Source: JBFWUM01 sp050247255 (GTDB taxonomy: Bacteria > Acidobacteriota > Vicinamibacteria > Vicinamibacterales > UBA2999). Taken from it: a DNA stretch of 64,000 nucleotides. Positions 17,401 through 25,169 of this stretch are shown one piece after another. The stretch's first letter is position 1; each line of letters starts with the position of its first letter. The notes under the pieces are model-generated. The model was not told where the DNA came from. It searched no databases and was given only the letters and a program-made list of their open reading frames with translations. The stretch is taken from contig JBFWUM010000018.1 in the NCBI GenBank assembly GCA_050247255.1, positions 10,850-74,849 of the forward strand, read 5' to 3'. A program made the position numbers and the translations under genes.

Positions 17401-19746
17401 CGGCGGCTCACCGCGGCGCCGCAGCGCGAACGTCGAGTAGGTCGTGTCTTCCGACGGCCCATACAGGTCGTAGACCTTCGCGACGCCCGGCACGTCGTAG
17501 AGGCGATCGACCAGCTCCGTTGGCAGCGGCTCGCCGGCGAGATTCACCACGCGGACACTCGGCGGAATGGCGCGCTGGTGCAGCAGGGCATCGATGGCCG
17601 ATGGGACGGTGTTGATCAGCGTGACGCGGTTGCGCGCGTCGAGCGCCGGCAGGTCGAGCACCGTGTCGGCCAGGATGACGGTGCCGCCAACCGAGAGCGG
17701 CAGGAAGATCTCGAACACCGAGAGATCGAAGCAGATGGACGTGCCGGCCAGAACGCCCGCCAGCTCCTCCGGCGTCCACACCGTCTGCGCCCACTCGAGC
17801 AGCGCGACGGGGCTGCGATGCTCGATGGCGACCCCCTTTGGCGTTCCCGTCGATCCGGACGTGTACAACACATACGCCAGATCCGAGGGACGCACGGCCA
17901 CAGGCTCGAACGTGGCGACCTCCGGCATGCTGTCGAGGCTGCCGTCGCGCAGCACGATCCGGGCCCCGGAGTCCTTCAGCACAAACTCGGTGCGCGCCTC
18001 GGGATAGGCCGGATCGAGGGCCACGTAGGCGCCGCCCGCGCGCAGCACGCCCAGCAGCGCCGCGATCATGTCGGGGCCGCGCTCCATGCAGACGCCCACG
18101 AGCGTGTCGGCCCTGACGCCCTGTTGCCGCAGCCACGCGGCCACGCGCGCCGACTGCGCCATCAGCTCGGCATAGGTCCACACGGTGGCGCCGTCACGCA
18201 ACGCGACTGCTTGTGGGGTTCTCGCCGCCTGCCCCTCGACCATCTCGTGCAGGCATCGGTGGCCCGCCGACGGCACGTCCGTCCGGTTCCATTCGACCAG
18301 CAGCCGGTGGCGCTCGCCGTGTGAGAGGTAGTCGATGCGCGACACCGGCGTGTCCGGCTGCCGCAGCGCCACGGTGAGCAGGGTCCGGTACGACTCCGCT
18401 AACCGCTGCGCAGTAGCGTGGCGGAACAACGGCGTCGCGTACTCGAGGCAACCGGCGTACCCCTCCCCCTCTTCCTGCAGCGACAGCGTCATGTCGAGGC
18501 GGGCGGCGCCGGTGGTGACCGGCAGCGCGTCGACACCCAACCCGCGCAGTTCGGCGACGGTGTCGCTCGCACTTTGCAGCGCGAACATCTGCTGGAAGAA
18601 CGGGGACTGGTCGAGACGGCGCTCGGGATTCAACTTCTCGACGATCTGCTCGAAGGGAAGTTCGGCGTGCGCGTAGGCGTCTACCGCTGCCGCGCGGACG
18701 CGGCGCACCAGCTCGGCGAAGTCGGGATCGCCCTCGAGTGACACCCGCAGGGCGAGCGTGTTGACGAAGAACCCGATCAGCCCTTCGAGCTCCGGACGCG
18801 GGCGATTGGCGATCGGCGACCCAACCGTGATGTCGGTATCCCCCGACCACCGGTGCAGCAACGCGATGTACGCGGCGAGCAGCACCATGTACGGGCTGGC
18901 GTCACACGCGCGTGCGAGGTCGGCAACCTGCGGCGCCAGCCCCTCGATGCGGAAGAACAGCGCTCCCCCATCATGGCTCCCGACCCCGCCGCGTGGGCCG
19001 TCGGTCGGCACGTCCACGAGTCCAGGCGCCCCGGCCAGGTTCTGCCGCCAGTAGTCGACCTGCGGCGTCGTGAACGCGGCGTCCGCCAGCCGCTGCTGCT
19101 GCCAGGCGGCGAAATCCGCATACTGAACGGCGAGTGGCGGCAGCGGCGCCGGCTCGCCCGCGCTGAAGGCGTTGTAGAGCGCGGCGAACTCGCGGAAGAG
19201 GATGCCGGTCGACCAGCCGTCGCCGGCAACGTGATGCAGCGTGATGGCGAGCACGTGCTCGTCGGCGCCGACGCGGACGAGCAGCGCGCGGATCGGATGC
19301 TCGGCGCCGAGGTCGAACAGGTGCCGGGCCTCCGCATCGATCAGCGACCGCAGCGTCTCGTCGCGCCCTTCGGCCGTCCGCACGAGATCCGGACGGGGCG
19401 CGCGATCGATGACCTGGACCGGCTCGCCGTCGATGTCAACCAGCCGGGTCCGCAGCACTTCGTGACGTCGGACGATCTCCGACAGGGCCACCGTGGCCGC
19501 CGGCACGTCGAGCGGGCCGCGCAGCTTGAACGCCGCCGGCATGTTGTACGCGGCGGAGCGCCCTTCGAGCCGCTCGAGGAACCACAGGCGCCGTTGGGCG
19601 AACGAAAGCGGCAAGGGCCGGGAGCGATCGGCGGCAGGGATCGGGGCGGCTGCCGCCTTCTCGGCCTTCGCGCGCGCGAGCAGCCGCGCGCGCTGCTCCG
19701 GGTTCAGCGCGGCGAGCCGCTCGTGAAGGGTTTTCTTTTCCGCCAT
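11488..19746 (-). CDS. Terminal NRPS: C-A(Ala)-T-C-T-E-C-T-TE with two A-less modules
   Basis: 2752 residues, final enzyme of the assembly line. Approximate domains: C 44-480 (HHVAGDG at 171), A 495-960, T 980-1050, C 1065-1475, T 1510-1575, E 1595-1960 (HHLVVDAVSW), C 1964-2395 (HHVILDGW), T 2410-2475 and a type I thioesterase 2505-2752 (GYSYGG nucleophile elbow, SHETML catalytic His). The single A domain gives the ten-residue code DLFNNALTYK, which I recall as an Ala code. The second and third C domains are followed directly by T domains, with no adenylation domain. Those T domains must be loaded in trans, or the modules act without loading. The C-T linker of module two holds a palindromic repeat (15270-15291). 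ATG at 19746 is chosen over an upstream ATG at 19806 that would overlap the oppositely oriented oxygenase. Confidence 0.93.
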   Translation of the reverse strand: MAEKKTLHERLAALNPEQRARLLARAKAEKAAAAPIPAADRSRPLPLSFAQRRLWFLERLEGRSAAYNMPAAFKLRGPLDVPAATVALSEIVRRHEVLRTRLVDIDGEPVQVIDRAPRPDLVRTAEGRDETLRSLIDAEARHLFDLGAEHPIRALLVRVGADEHVLAITLHHVAGDGWSTGILFREFAALYNAFSAGEPAPLPPLAVQYADFAAWQQQRLADAAFTTPQVDYWRQNLAGAPGLVDVPTDGPRGGVGSHDGGALFFRIEGLAPQVADLARACDASPYMVLLAAYIALLHRWSGDTDITVGSPIANRPRPELEGLIGFFVNTLALRVSLEGDPDFAELVRRVRAAAVDAYAHAELPFEQIVEKLNPERRLDQSPFFQQMFALQSASDTVAELRGLGVDALPVTTGAARLDMTLSLQEEGEGYAGCLEYATPLFRHATAQRLAESYRTLLTVALRQPDTPVSRIDYLSHGERHRLLVEWNRTDVPSAGHRCLHEMVEGQAARTPQAVALRDGATVWTYAELMAQSARVAAWLRQQGVRADTLVGVCMERGPDMIAALLGVLRAGGAYVALDPAYPEARTEFVLKDSGARIVLRDGSLDSMPEVATFEPVAVRPSDLAYVLYTSGSTGTPKGVAIEHRSPVALLEWAQTVWTPEELAGVLAGTSICFDLSVFEIFLPLSVGGTVILADTVLDLPALDARNRVTLINTVPSAIDALLHQRAIPPSVRVVNLAGEPLPTELVDRLYDVPGVAKVYDLYGPSEDTTYSTFALRRRGEPPTIGRPIANTRLYILDTAMQPVPPGLPGEIYLAGQGLARGYLGRPDLTAERFVPSPFPGVDRLYRTGDRARFRDDGNVEFLGRFDHQVKLRGFRIELGEIEAGLRAFPEVSQCVVIVDEGRAGQRRLVGYVAHPGGQALAPSIQAHLRTRLPEYMVPPAIVVLEALPLTPNGKIDRKALPSPDQEAAAPRDERPLTASESRLAAVWAALLGVEGIAANDDFFARGGHSLLAVRLVARIRDEFGVELPLRAVFEFPTLRAQAGAIVGAVASGVPDQPIPILRDRTRLPLSFAQERLWFLDQLEPGNTAYIMGGALRLRGPLDVSALAAAFDRVVERHEALRVVFRTEDGRPYAAAGPRPRLREVEAITDEQTRPFDLAEGPLLRASLARRGDEAVLAIAMHHIVSDGWSIDRLLEELCAGYGATTAAAPPPLTIQYADFAAWQRERAASGALDGHLTYWRERMRGAPTRLELPADRPRPDAQSYEASSHAAVIEAPLATLLAERGRELQTTPFMTLLAVFGAALHGWSGADDIVIGFPAAGRSRTELEPLIGMFVNTVPVRLQLQAGASFAQVAAHARTRTLEALANQDVPFEKLVDELRVERSLAWSPLFQVMLVMQEAKRPPVVPAGLSVEPLPAPPVTTTKFDLTLAVADHGSTMAITFEYDRALFDAATIERFSNDFLALLRRALEAPAEPLISNGPASLGAEARSAKAASGPTRGPAPFEAPASPVERAVAGIWCEVLRLDRVGATDNYFELGGDSILSIQVIARLRERGWRLTPKDIFRNQTLRALAAVATPVETGAAPVEDVASARLPVSPLQRLFLELAGEARHHFNQTLLLDIDPAIRADDLEAALREVQRVHPALRGRFAQEQGQWREHASPDVDLAIERFDCDTLTLEAECQRLQRGLNIEQGPVVRAAHFRIGQQARLFLVAHHLVVDAVSWRIVLDDLTRALGQRAAGRAPSLPAEHASAHAVRAAQLARHEPVTRERSPVFDGVAPDGGVSRPVVIERTSPRASAVAAEGLLAAFGRALCAVTQRPQVVVDVERHGRDEGELDLSRSVGWFTRIVPTRVAADDGLVIPLASASDGLSDVSFNFLGQGLSGGMDGVIRGLAAEPAGDPVAPGMPRRYRLDVNAVVTDGVLRLQLSFDAGMLPVHLVEEIAARTLAGVDEAHGLDVEAAYPLTPSQLGMWLQSMAQPDTPAFVEQAAFVMEGGVDVAVLKAALAEVIGRHAALRSAIAADGDGALRVVFRSVETPVREVEPQPGESEEVALTRLLDDDRRAGYRLDRPPLLRFMLLRVAPTRAWLVMSFHHVILDGWSLALFWAEAAACYEAARAGRAPSLPPPPDEQPLAEWLRMLEGNTAEAFWRERLAGFSAATPVVAPLPPPQFGEPAEHEHVMSADAGRAIAALRRETRVPPALVFEVLWSLLLAGRAGTDEVVFAATVSGRPPSVPGIERMLGCFINTVPVRVSVDRETSLRSLLARHHQDRVTQAEFEQCSAGQVHAWSQVPAGQPLAQTLLVYENLPGSGASGPAATTAPARRVQGAWTTYPLALLISPGATPHLRFVYQPGAIDADAVAELAGDFERLALAASAGSPVATLVSSVPPAIPAASAAAVPTAGPASYVAPRTLLEHQLAGIWEALFASGAIGVLDDFFSLGGHSLLAVQLAAQVRTTLHRDLPLQMLLLHPTIERLARAMEGATPSAGSLVRLTEGSDEPALVCPHPLGGHVLCYGPLARQLAGRTLWGLQAPGLAEGERPAASWHDLVDHHWRSLASVRTRPFALLGYSYGGYLTMELAARAMEDGSAPASVILLDVPHPSVIPPGTRHPDAATLLHAMFGRDLGIELDAMRAVSERELVRLVYDTALARHVLPDGTPIGQVERLLAVAAAHSRLAPPERRYEFPIVVLRAREGASRIADIDDYGWGDWCAGVEVEWVDGSHETMLDTVHVDGIARFLRKYVTGTAVSLARS
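15270..15291. repeat. CCTTCGC...GCTTCGGC palindrome inside NRPS linker
   Basis: CCTTCGC (15270-15276) and GCTTCGG (15284-15290) flank GCTGCGC. It has the same core as the ends of the intergenic element at 1770-1900. It is translated in frame as an Ala/Ser/Glu-rich linker exactly where the second module of the terminal NRPS lacks its A domain. Confidence 0.5.
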
Positions 19747-19771
19747 CCTGTCGTACTTTGTCGCCAACCCG

Positions 19772-20656
19772 ATGTCACTCGATCGCGTGGCGTTTGCCGC
19801 GCTCACCCCGGAGCTGTTTCACACGAAGTACCGGTCGAAGAGCCGGCCGTTCATCATCACCGGCGCCTTCGAGGGCGTCGAGGACTGGACGCTCGAGGCC
19901 ATCGAGCGGCTGCTGGGTCCTGGCGAGTTCGGCGTGCGGGTGTACGGTAAAGACTATCGCACCCGTCCAAAGCGCGAGTGGAAGAAGTACAGCGACTTCA
20001 CCGCCGCGACCATCCGCGATTACACGCAGGCGCTGCGCGACCGCACGGCGCACGAGCAGAGCGCCTACATGGCGCAGGTCGCGTTCGGCCACACGCCGCT
20101 CGCCGCCACCATCCGCGACCGCGTCGTGGCCCTCGAACAGAAGTGCGACATGGCGCCGATCGTCCCGCAGATGGACCTCAACCTGTGGCTCGGCCCGGCG
20201 GGCCACACCGAGCCGCTGCACTTCGACACCGGCGACGGCACGCTCATGCAGCTCCACGGCGCCAAGCGCGTCGTGCTCTACCCGCCGTCGCAGACGCCGA
20301 ACCTCTACCCGTATCCGTTCTACCGGGAGATACCGCCCTGGTTCAGCCAGGTGGACACCGACCAGCCGGACCCGGCAGCGTTCCCGGACTTCGCCGAGGC
20401 CCAGCGCCATCGCATCGACGTCACCATCCAGCAGGGAGAAATCCTGTTCATCCCGGTGAGCTGGTGGCACGAGGTGACCGCGCTCGGCGACGACTACGTC
20501 TGCTCGGTGAATCGCTTCTGGGGGGTCAAGCCGTTCCGCCGAAACTTCTCCCATGGCCGTTCGAGCGTGTTCTGGCTGATGAACCAGGTGCCATGGTCGG
20601 TGGTGGTGGCGTTCGACACGTCGATGCGGCGCGTGCTGGGCCGGCCGTCGATGTAA
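19772..20656 (+). CDS. Cupin_8/JmjC-type Fe(II)/2-oxoglutarate oxygenase
   Basis: 294 residues of the cupin-like (PF13621) branch of JmjC-fold oxygenases. Residues 24-32 (SRPFIITGAF) open the fold. The iron ligands are readable as H150-F-D152 and H233 (WWHEV). LHGAKRVVLYPP and QQGEILFIPVSWWHEV are typical of peptidyl or amino-acid hydroxylases of this family. It lies on the plus strand between two minus-strand NRPS genes: 25 bases from the divergent NRPS start (19746) and 4 bases from the convergent NRPS stop (20661). By context it is a candidate tailoring hydroxylase acting on a carrier-bound residue or on the finished peptide. The target is not known, and a housekeeping role cannot be excluded. 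Confidence 0.88.
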   Translation: MSLDRVAFAALTPELFHTKYRSKSRPFIITGAFEGVEDWTLEAIERLLGPGEFGVRVYGKDYRTRPKREWKKYSDFTAATIRDYTQALRDRTAHEQSAYMAQVAFGHTPLAATIRDRVVALEQKCDMAPIVPQMDLNLWLGPAGHTEPLHFDTGDGTLMQLHGAKRVVLYPPSQTPNLYPYPFYREIPPWFSQVDTDQPDPAAFPDFAEAQRHRIDVTIQQGEILFIPVSWWHEVTALGDDYVCSVNRFWGVKPFRRNFSHGRSSVFWLMNQVPWSVVVAFDTSMRRVLGRPSM

Positions 20657-20660
20657 TCCG

Positions 20661-23600
20661 TCACACCCCCTCGTCAGATAGCAGCCGTTCGAGTTCCGCC
20701 TCGCCGAGATCGCCCACCGCCTCGAGCAGCAGCGCCTCATCGAGGCGCGCGGCGAACGCTGCGACAGTGGGCGCTTCGAACATCGCCCGCAGCGGCAGAT
20801 CCACGCCCATCTCTGTACGAAGCCGCGCGGTGACGCGCGCGGCCAGCAGCGAATGGCCGCCGATGGCGAAGAAGCTCTCCTCCCGTCCGATCGCTGGCCG
20901 CTCCAGCACCTCGCTCCAGATCCGGGCAATCGCGCGCTCAGTCTCCCCTTCCGGCGGCACGAGCGGCACGTCCGCGGCACCTCGCGGCAATCGCGCGAGC
21001 GCACCGCGATCCACCTTGCCGTTCGGGCTCAAGGGCCAGGCGTCCACCGCCACGACCACCGGCGGGATCATGTATTCGGGAAGCCTTGAGGCGAGTTGCC
21101 GGCGCAGATCCGCCGCGGATGGTGGTTCCCCATCCGTTCGCACGCAGGCCACGAGCGTGTCGTCAACGGCAATCACGTTCCACTCTGGAAGGCCGCTGGC
21201 ATCCGCGAGCGCCGACTCGATCTCGCCAAGCTCGATGCGCAGGCCGCGCACCTTGACCTGCGTATCCCGCCGCCCGAGGTACACAGGAGTGCCGTCGGGC
21301 AACCGGTAGGCAAGGTCCCCGGTCCGATACATCAGCCCATCGCCGAACGCGTTCGGCACAAATGCCCGCGCGGTCAGCTCGGCGTTCTGCCAATAGCCGG
21401 GACCCACGCACACCCCGGCGATGCACAACTCACCAAGGCCGTAAGGCGGCAAGGCCCGCCCGCATTCGTCGACGACGTGCAGCGTCACGTTGTCGACCGG
21501 CGCCCCAAGCGGAACTTCACGATCCGCAAACGCCAGCGGATCTTCCAGCCGGAAGAACGACACGACGTCGGTGCACTCGGTGGGCCCGTAGGTGTTCACC
21601 ACCTGTGCGCGGCACGAGGGGCTTTCGAGCCACTGCCGCATGCGGCCGACGCGGATCGGCTCGCCGCCGAGGAAGACATGGCGGACCGAGGAGAGATCAC
21701 CAAAGCGCGATGGATCGTCGAGCAGGCTGTAGAACGCCCCCGGCGCGCAATTGACGATCGTGGCGTGGTGGCGCGCCGCGGTCTCCAGCACACGGTCGGG
21801 CTCGAACTCCGTGCCCGGCGGCAGCACGATGGCGGCGCCAGTCGTGAGCGCCGCAAAGAAGTTCTTCTGCGTCAGGTCGAAACCAAACGCGCTGATCACC
21901 AGGAATCGGTCTCGCGCGTCGATGCCGAACTCGCGCGCATACCACTGCACCAGGTTCCACTCGCCACCGTCGGTCACGCCCGCGCCCTTCGGCGCGCCGG
22001 TCGACCCGGACGTGTAGAGCACGTAGAAGAGGCTGTCCGGTGTCCGTGCCGGGAGCGGGCGCTCGTGACCCGCGACCGCGACATCGCGGTCGAGCAGCAC
22101 GAGCCTCGAGCCTGCGTCATCGAACCGATCGGCGAGGCACGCCTGCGTCAGGATCACGCGACACCGCGCGTCGGCCGCCATGTGGCGGAGCCGCCCTTCG
22201 GGATAAGCGGCATCCATCGGTACATACGCCGCTCCCGCCTGCAGGACGGCCAGCACCGCGATGATCATCCGCGGCGAGCGTTCCAGGCAGACCCCGACGA
22301 GATCCCCGGGGCCGATCCCTTGAGCGGCCAGCATCTGCGCAACGCGCGTGGCTTCAGCGACCGCGTCGGCGTACCGGACGACCTCGTCACCCTGGATGAT
22401 TGCCGCCGCGTCGGGCGTCCTCGCCGCCTGGTCCGCAATGAGCACGGGGATCGAGCGGAACTCGACGCGGCGCGGCGCCGCCGTGCCCGGGGCCTCACCA
22501 GGCAGGAGCAACGGGATATCGGCAAGCTGCTCAGCGCCCCCCGCGATGACGCGAAGGACTTCAAGCACGCGATCGAGGAACCGGCACTCCGCGACAATGC
22601 GCGGGTCGTAGACGAGGCCGAGCATGACCTCGTCGCCGACGGCGCTCACTTCGAACTGCAGCGAGCCGTCGGCGTATGGGGTCAGGCGGCTGATCTCCGC
22701 TACGTGCTCGCCGACGGGCACGGTCAGCTTCGCGGTGATGAAGTTGAAGAGCAGTGACACGGGACCAGGCGGCGCCAGGCGGCGCTGTTCCAGCAGGCTG
22801 ATGCCGGCGCGGGCGCCGGCCGTCTTCTGCCAGTCCCGGGCATGGGCGACGAGCGACGTCACGTCCGCGCCCTCGCCGAGGCAGCGCCGTGGGACGACGA
22901 AGGGGAGCCCCTGGTAGTAGCAGCCAAGGGCAGCCGCGTGCCCCGACGGGCGGCCGGCGAGGAACTCCTGGATCAGGAGATCGCCCTCGGTCCGGCAGTG
23001 CGCGTCCGCGACGATAGCGAAGGCGCACTTCATCAGGATCTGCGGCGTGACGCGCCGCTGCCGGGCGGCCTTGCGGATGTCGCGCCACAGTTCGGGCGGC
23101 AGCGTCGCCCGGTCAACGACTGGGGATGAATCAACCGGCGCTGAAGCGCCGGGCTCCGGTCGGAGGCCGGCGGGCGACGACAGCGGCGTCACGCCCGCGA
23201 GCGCCTCGCGCCACCACGAGAGCAGCTCCCGGGTGTCGGCCGCCTCGCGCAGGGCGCCCACCGCCTCGTGGAACCGCGTGGGGGCGAGCGTCTCGGGCAC
23301 CACCGACCCGCCGGTGCGGCGCGAGTACTCGGCTGCCACCGATGCGGCGGCCTGCACGCTGGCAATGCCGTCGAGCAGCATGTGGTGGTTCGCAAACCCC
23401 GCTGTCCAGCGTCCCGGCGCGGTCTTGACCAGGACATGACGCACCAGGACGCCGTGCGGGTCGTACGGCCGCCTGACAATGTCCCGGATGCGATCCTGGA
23501 TCGCCTCGCTCGTCGCGCCGGTCATGTCGATCACCTCGACGTCCGCCGTGTCGGCATGCCGCACGCACTGGTAGGCGGTGTCGAGGTACGGGGCCGTCGC

Positions 23601-25169
23601 CGCCCGCATCCGCGTGCGCATCACCGGCTGGGTGTCCGCAAGCGCCTGCGCGGCCGCGCGCCACACGTCGGGCTCGATCTCGAACGGGACGTCGAAGGTG
23701 AGCCCGACGTTGTTCTGCGCGCTCTCGGTGTTGGCCAGCGCGTCGACGTAGATGTCGCGCTGCATGGGCACGAGCGGCAGGACCTGCTCGAAGACACCCG
23801 GCTCGAGCGCCAGGGCCTCGAACAGCTCCTCCTGCGTCGCCAGCGCCAGTGATGAGATGGGGGCGTCTGGCGTCGCGCACATCGCGTCGAGGATGCGCAC
23901 GAGCTGCGCCATCATCCGCGCCACGGTCTCCGGCTCGAACAGCGCGCTGTTGTAGATCATGTTGCCGCCGAGGCCATCGGGCGTCTCGGTCAGCAGCAGC
24001 ATCAGGTCGTAGCGCGTGTGCATGCACTCGACGAGCAGCGGTTCCACGTCGAGCCCGGGCAGCCCGCGCGGGCCGGCCGCGAAGTTTTGCAGCGCGAAGG
24101 TCGCCTGGACCAGCGGCTCGTAGGCCGGGTCACGGTCGAACGAGATCGCGTCCATCAGCGCGTCGAGCGAGAAGTCCTGGTTGGAGAAGGCGTCGAGCAC
24201 CGTGCGGCGGGCATCGACGACCGCGTCGCGCAGCGTGGCTGACGGATCCACGCGGAAGCGGAGCACCAGCGCGTTGACGAAGAAGCCGATGAGCGGCTCG
24301 AGCTCTCCCTGCGTCCGCCCGGCCGCCGGAATGCCAACGAGCACGTCGCGCTGGCCGCTGTAGCGCGCCAGCAGCAGCGCGTACGCCGTGATGCAGGTCA
24401 TGAACAGCGTCACGCCGTTCGCCTTGCAGAACGCGCGCACCGCGTCCGTCGTTCGATCGGGCACCGTGAACTGGCACGCCGCGGCATCGAAGGTCTGTGT
24501 CGCCGGCCGCGGCCGATCGGTCGGGAGCCGCAGGATTCCGCGATGGCCGCGCAGCTGCTCCAGCCAGTAGCGCCGCTGCGGCTCCAGTTCGCCGCTCAAC
24601 ATGCGGCTGCGGTGCCAGTGGGCGTAGTCGGCGTACTGAATGGGCAGCGGCGGCAGGCGGGGCTCGCGTCTCTCGGCAGCGGCGGCCCATAACTCGGCGA
24701 ACTCGCCGCACAGGACGCCCAGCGACCACCCGTCAGAGATTGAGTGGTGCATCGCCAGCATCAGGGCATGGTCGTCGGCCGCCAGCCGCCACAGCTCCGG
24801 CCGGAACAGCGGGCCCGCGGCGAGATCGAACGGGCGGGCCGCAGCGGCGCGCAGCTCCCGCCGCAGCGCCGCCTGGCGCATCTCCGGCGGGAGGCCGCTC
24901 AGGTCGGTGAGCGGCACCTCGAGCTCGCCCGCCGGATGAATCACCTGCACGGGCTCCGTGTCGCGGCTCGTCAACGTGGTGCGCAGCACCTCGTGGCGCT
25001 CGACGATGGCCGCCAGGATCCGACGCACCCCGTCGGCATCGAGCGGCCCGTGCAGCCGGAACGCCGCCGGAATGTTGAACATCGTCGTGCCCGGGTCCAT
25101 CTGGTCGAGGAACCAGAGGCGCTGCTGCGCCGGGGACATCGGCAGCACGAAGGTGCCGGGATTGCTCAC
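20661..25169 (-). CDS. NRPS: C-C*-A-T (tandem condensation domains)
   Basis: 1502 residues. Approximate domains: C 10-435 (HHSISDGW), a second divergent condensation-like domain 465-900 (LVPMQRDIYVDALAN; HHMLLDGIAS near 595), A 908-1400, T near 1438 (GGHSLLAARV). The C* domain keeps an HHxxxDG motif but has no A-T pair of its own. It may act on a carrier-bound intermediate, for example by modification or cyclisation, or be silent. The A-domain code reads DLKNFGTDVK, which I cannot match with confidence. GTG at 25169 overlaps the carbamoyltransferase stop as GTGA, with GGAGG about 13 bases upstream. A TGAA-loop palindrome (23135-23152) is translated in frame within C*. Confidence 0.92.
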   Translation of the reverse strand: MSNPGTFVLPMSPAQQRLWFLDQMDPGTTMFNIPAAFRLHGPLDADGVRRILAAIVERHEVLRTTLTSRDTEPVQVIHPAGELEVPLTDLSGLPPEMRQAALRRELRAAAARPFDLAAGPLFRPELWRLAADDHALMLAMHHSISDGWSLGVLCGEFAELWAAAAERREPRLPPLPIQYADYAHWHRSRMLSGELEPQRRYWLEQLRGHRGILRLPTDRPRPATQTFDAAACQFTVPDRTTDAVRAFCKANGVTLFMTCITAYALLLARYSGQRDVLVGIPAAGRTQGELEPLIGFFVNALVLRFRVDPSATLRDAVVDARRTVLDAFSNQDFSLDALMDAISFDRDPAYEPLVQATFALQNFAAGPRGLPGLDVEPLLVECMHTRYDLMLLLTETPDGLGGNMIYNSALFEPETVARMMAQLVRILDAMCATPDAPISSLALATQEELFEALALEPGVFEQVLPLVPMQRDIYVDALANTESAQNNVGLTFDVPFEIEPDVWRAAAQALADTQPVMRTRMRAATAPYLDTAYQCVRHADTADVEVIDMTGATSEAIQDRIRDIVRRPYDPHGVLVRHVLVKTAPGRWTAGFANHHMLLDGIASVQAAASVAAEYSRRTGGSVVPETLAPTRFHEAVGALREAADTRELLSWWREALAGVTPLSSPAGLRPEPGASAPVDSSPVVDRATLPPELWRDIRKAARQRRVTPQILMKCAFAIVADAHCRTEGDLLIQEFLAGRPSGHAAALGCYYQGLPFVVPRRCLGEGADVTSLVAHARDWQKTAGARAGISLLEQRRLAPPGPVSLLFNFITAKLTVPVGEHVAEISRLTPYADGSLQFEVSAVGDEVMLGLVYDPRIVAECRFLDRVLEVLRVIAGGAEQLADIPLLLPGEAPGTAAPRRVEFRSIPVLIADQAARTPDAAAIIQGDEVVRYADAVAEATRVAQMLAAQGIGPGDLVGVCLERSPRMIIAVLAVLQAGAAYVPMDAAYPEGRLRHMAADARCRVILTQACLADRFDDAGSRLVLLDRDVAVAGHERPLPARTPDSLFYVLYTSGSTGAPKGAGVTDGGEWNLVQWYAREFGIDARDRFLVISAFGFDLTQKNFFAALTTGAAIVLPPGTEFEPDRVLETAARHHATIVNCAPGAFYSLLDDPSRFGDLSSVRHVFLGGEPIRVGRMRQWLESPSCRAQVVNTYGPTECTDVVSFFRLEDPLAFADREVPLGAPVDNVTLHVVDECGRALPPYGLGELCIAGVCVGPGYWQNAELTARAFVPNAFGDGLMYRTGDLAYRLPDGTPVYLGRRDTQVKVRGLRIELGEIESALADASGLPEWNVIAVDDTLVACVRTDGEPPSAADLRRQLASRLPEYMIPPVVVAVDAWPLSPNGKVDRGALARLPRGAADVPLVPPEGETERAIARIWSEVLERPAIGREESFFAIGGHSLLAARVTARLRTEMGVDLPLRAMFEAPTVAAFAARLDEALLLEAVGDLGEAELERLLSDEGV
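23135..23152 (+). repeat. TGAA-loop palindrome inside NRPS gene
   Basis: CCGGCGC, loop TGAA, GCGCCGG: a 7-bp perfect stem followed by GCTCC. It is read in frame on the minus strand as part of EPGASAP in a loop of the C* domain. Confidence 0.75.
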
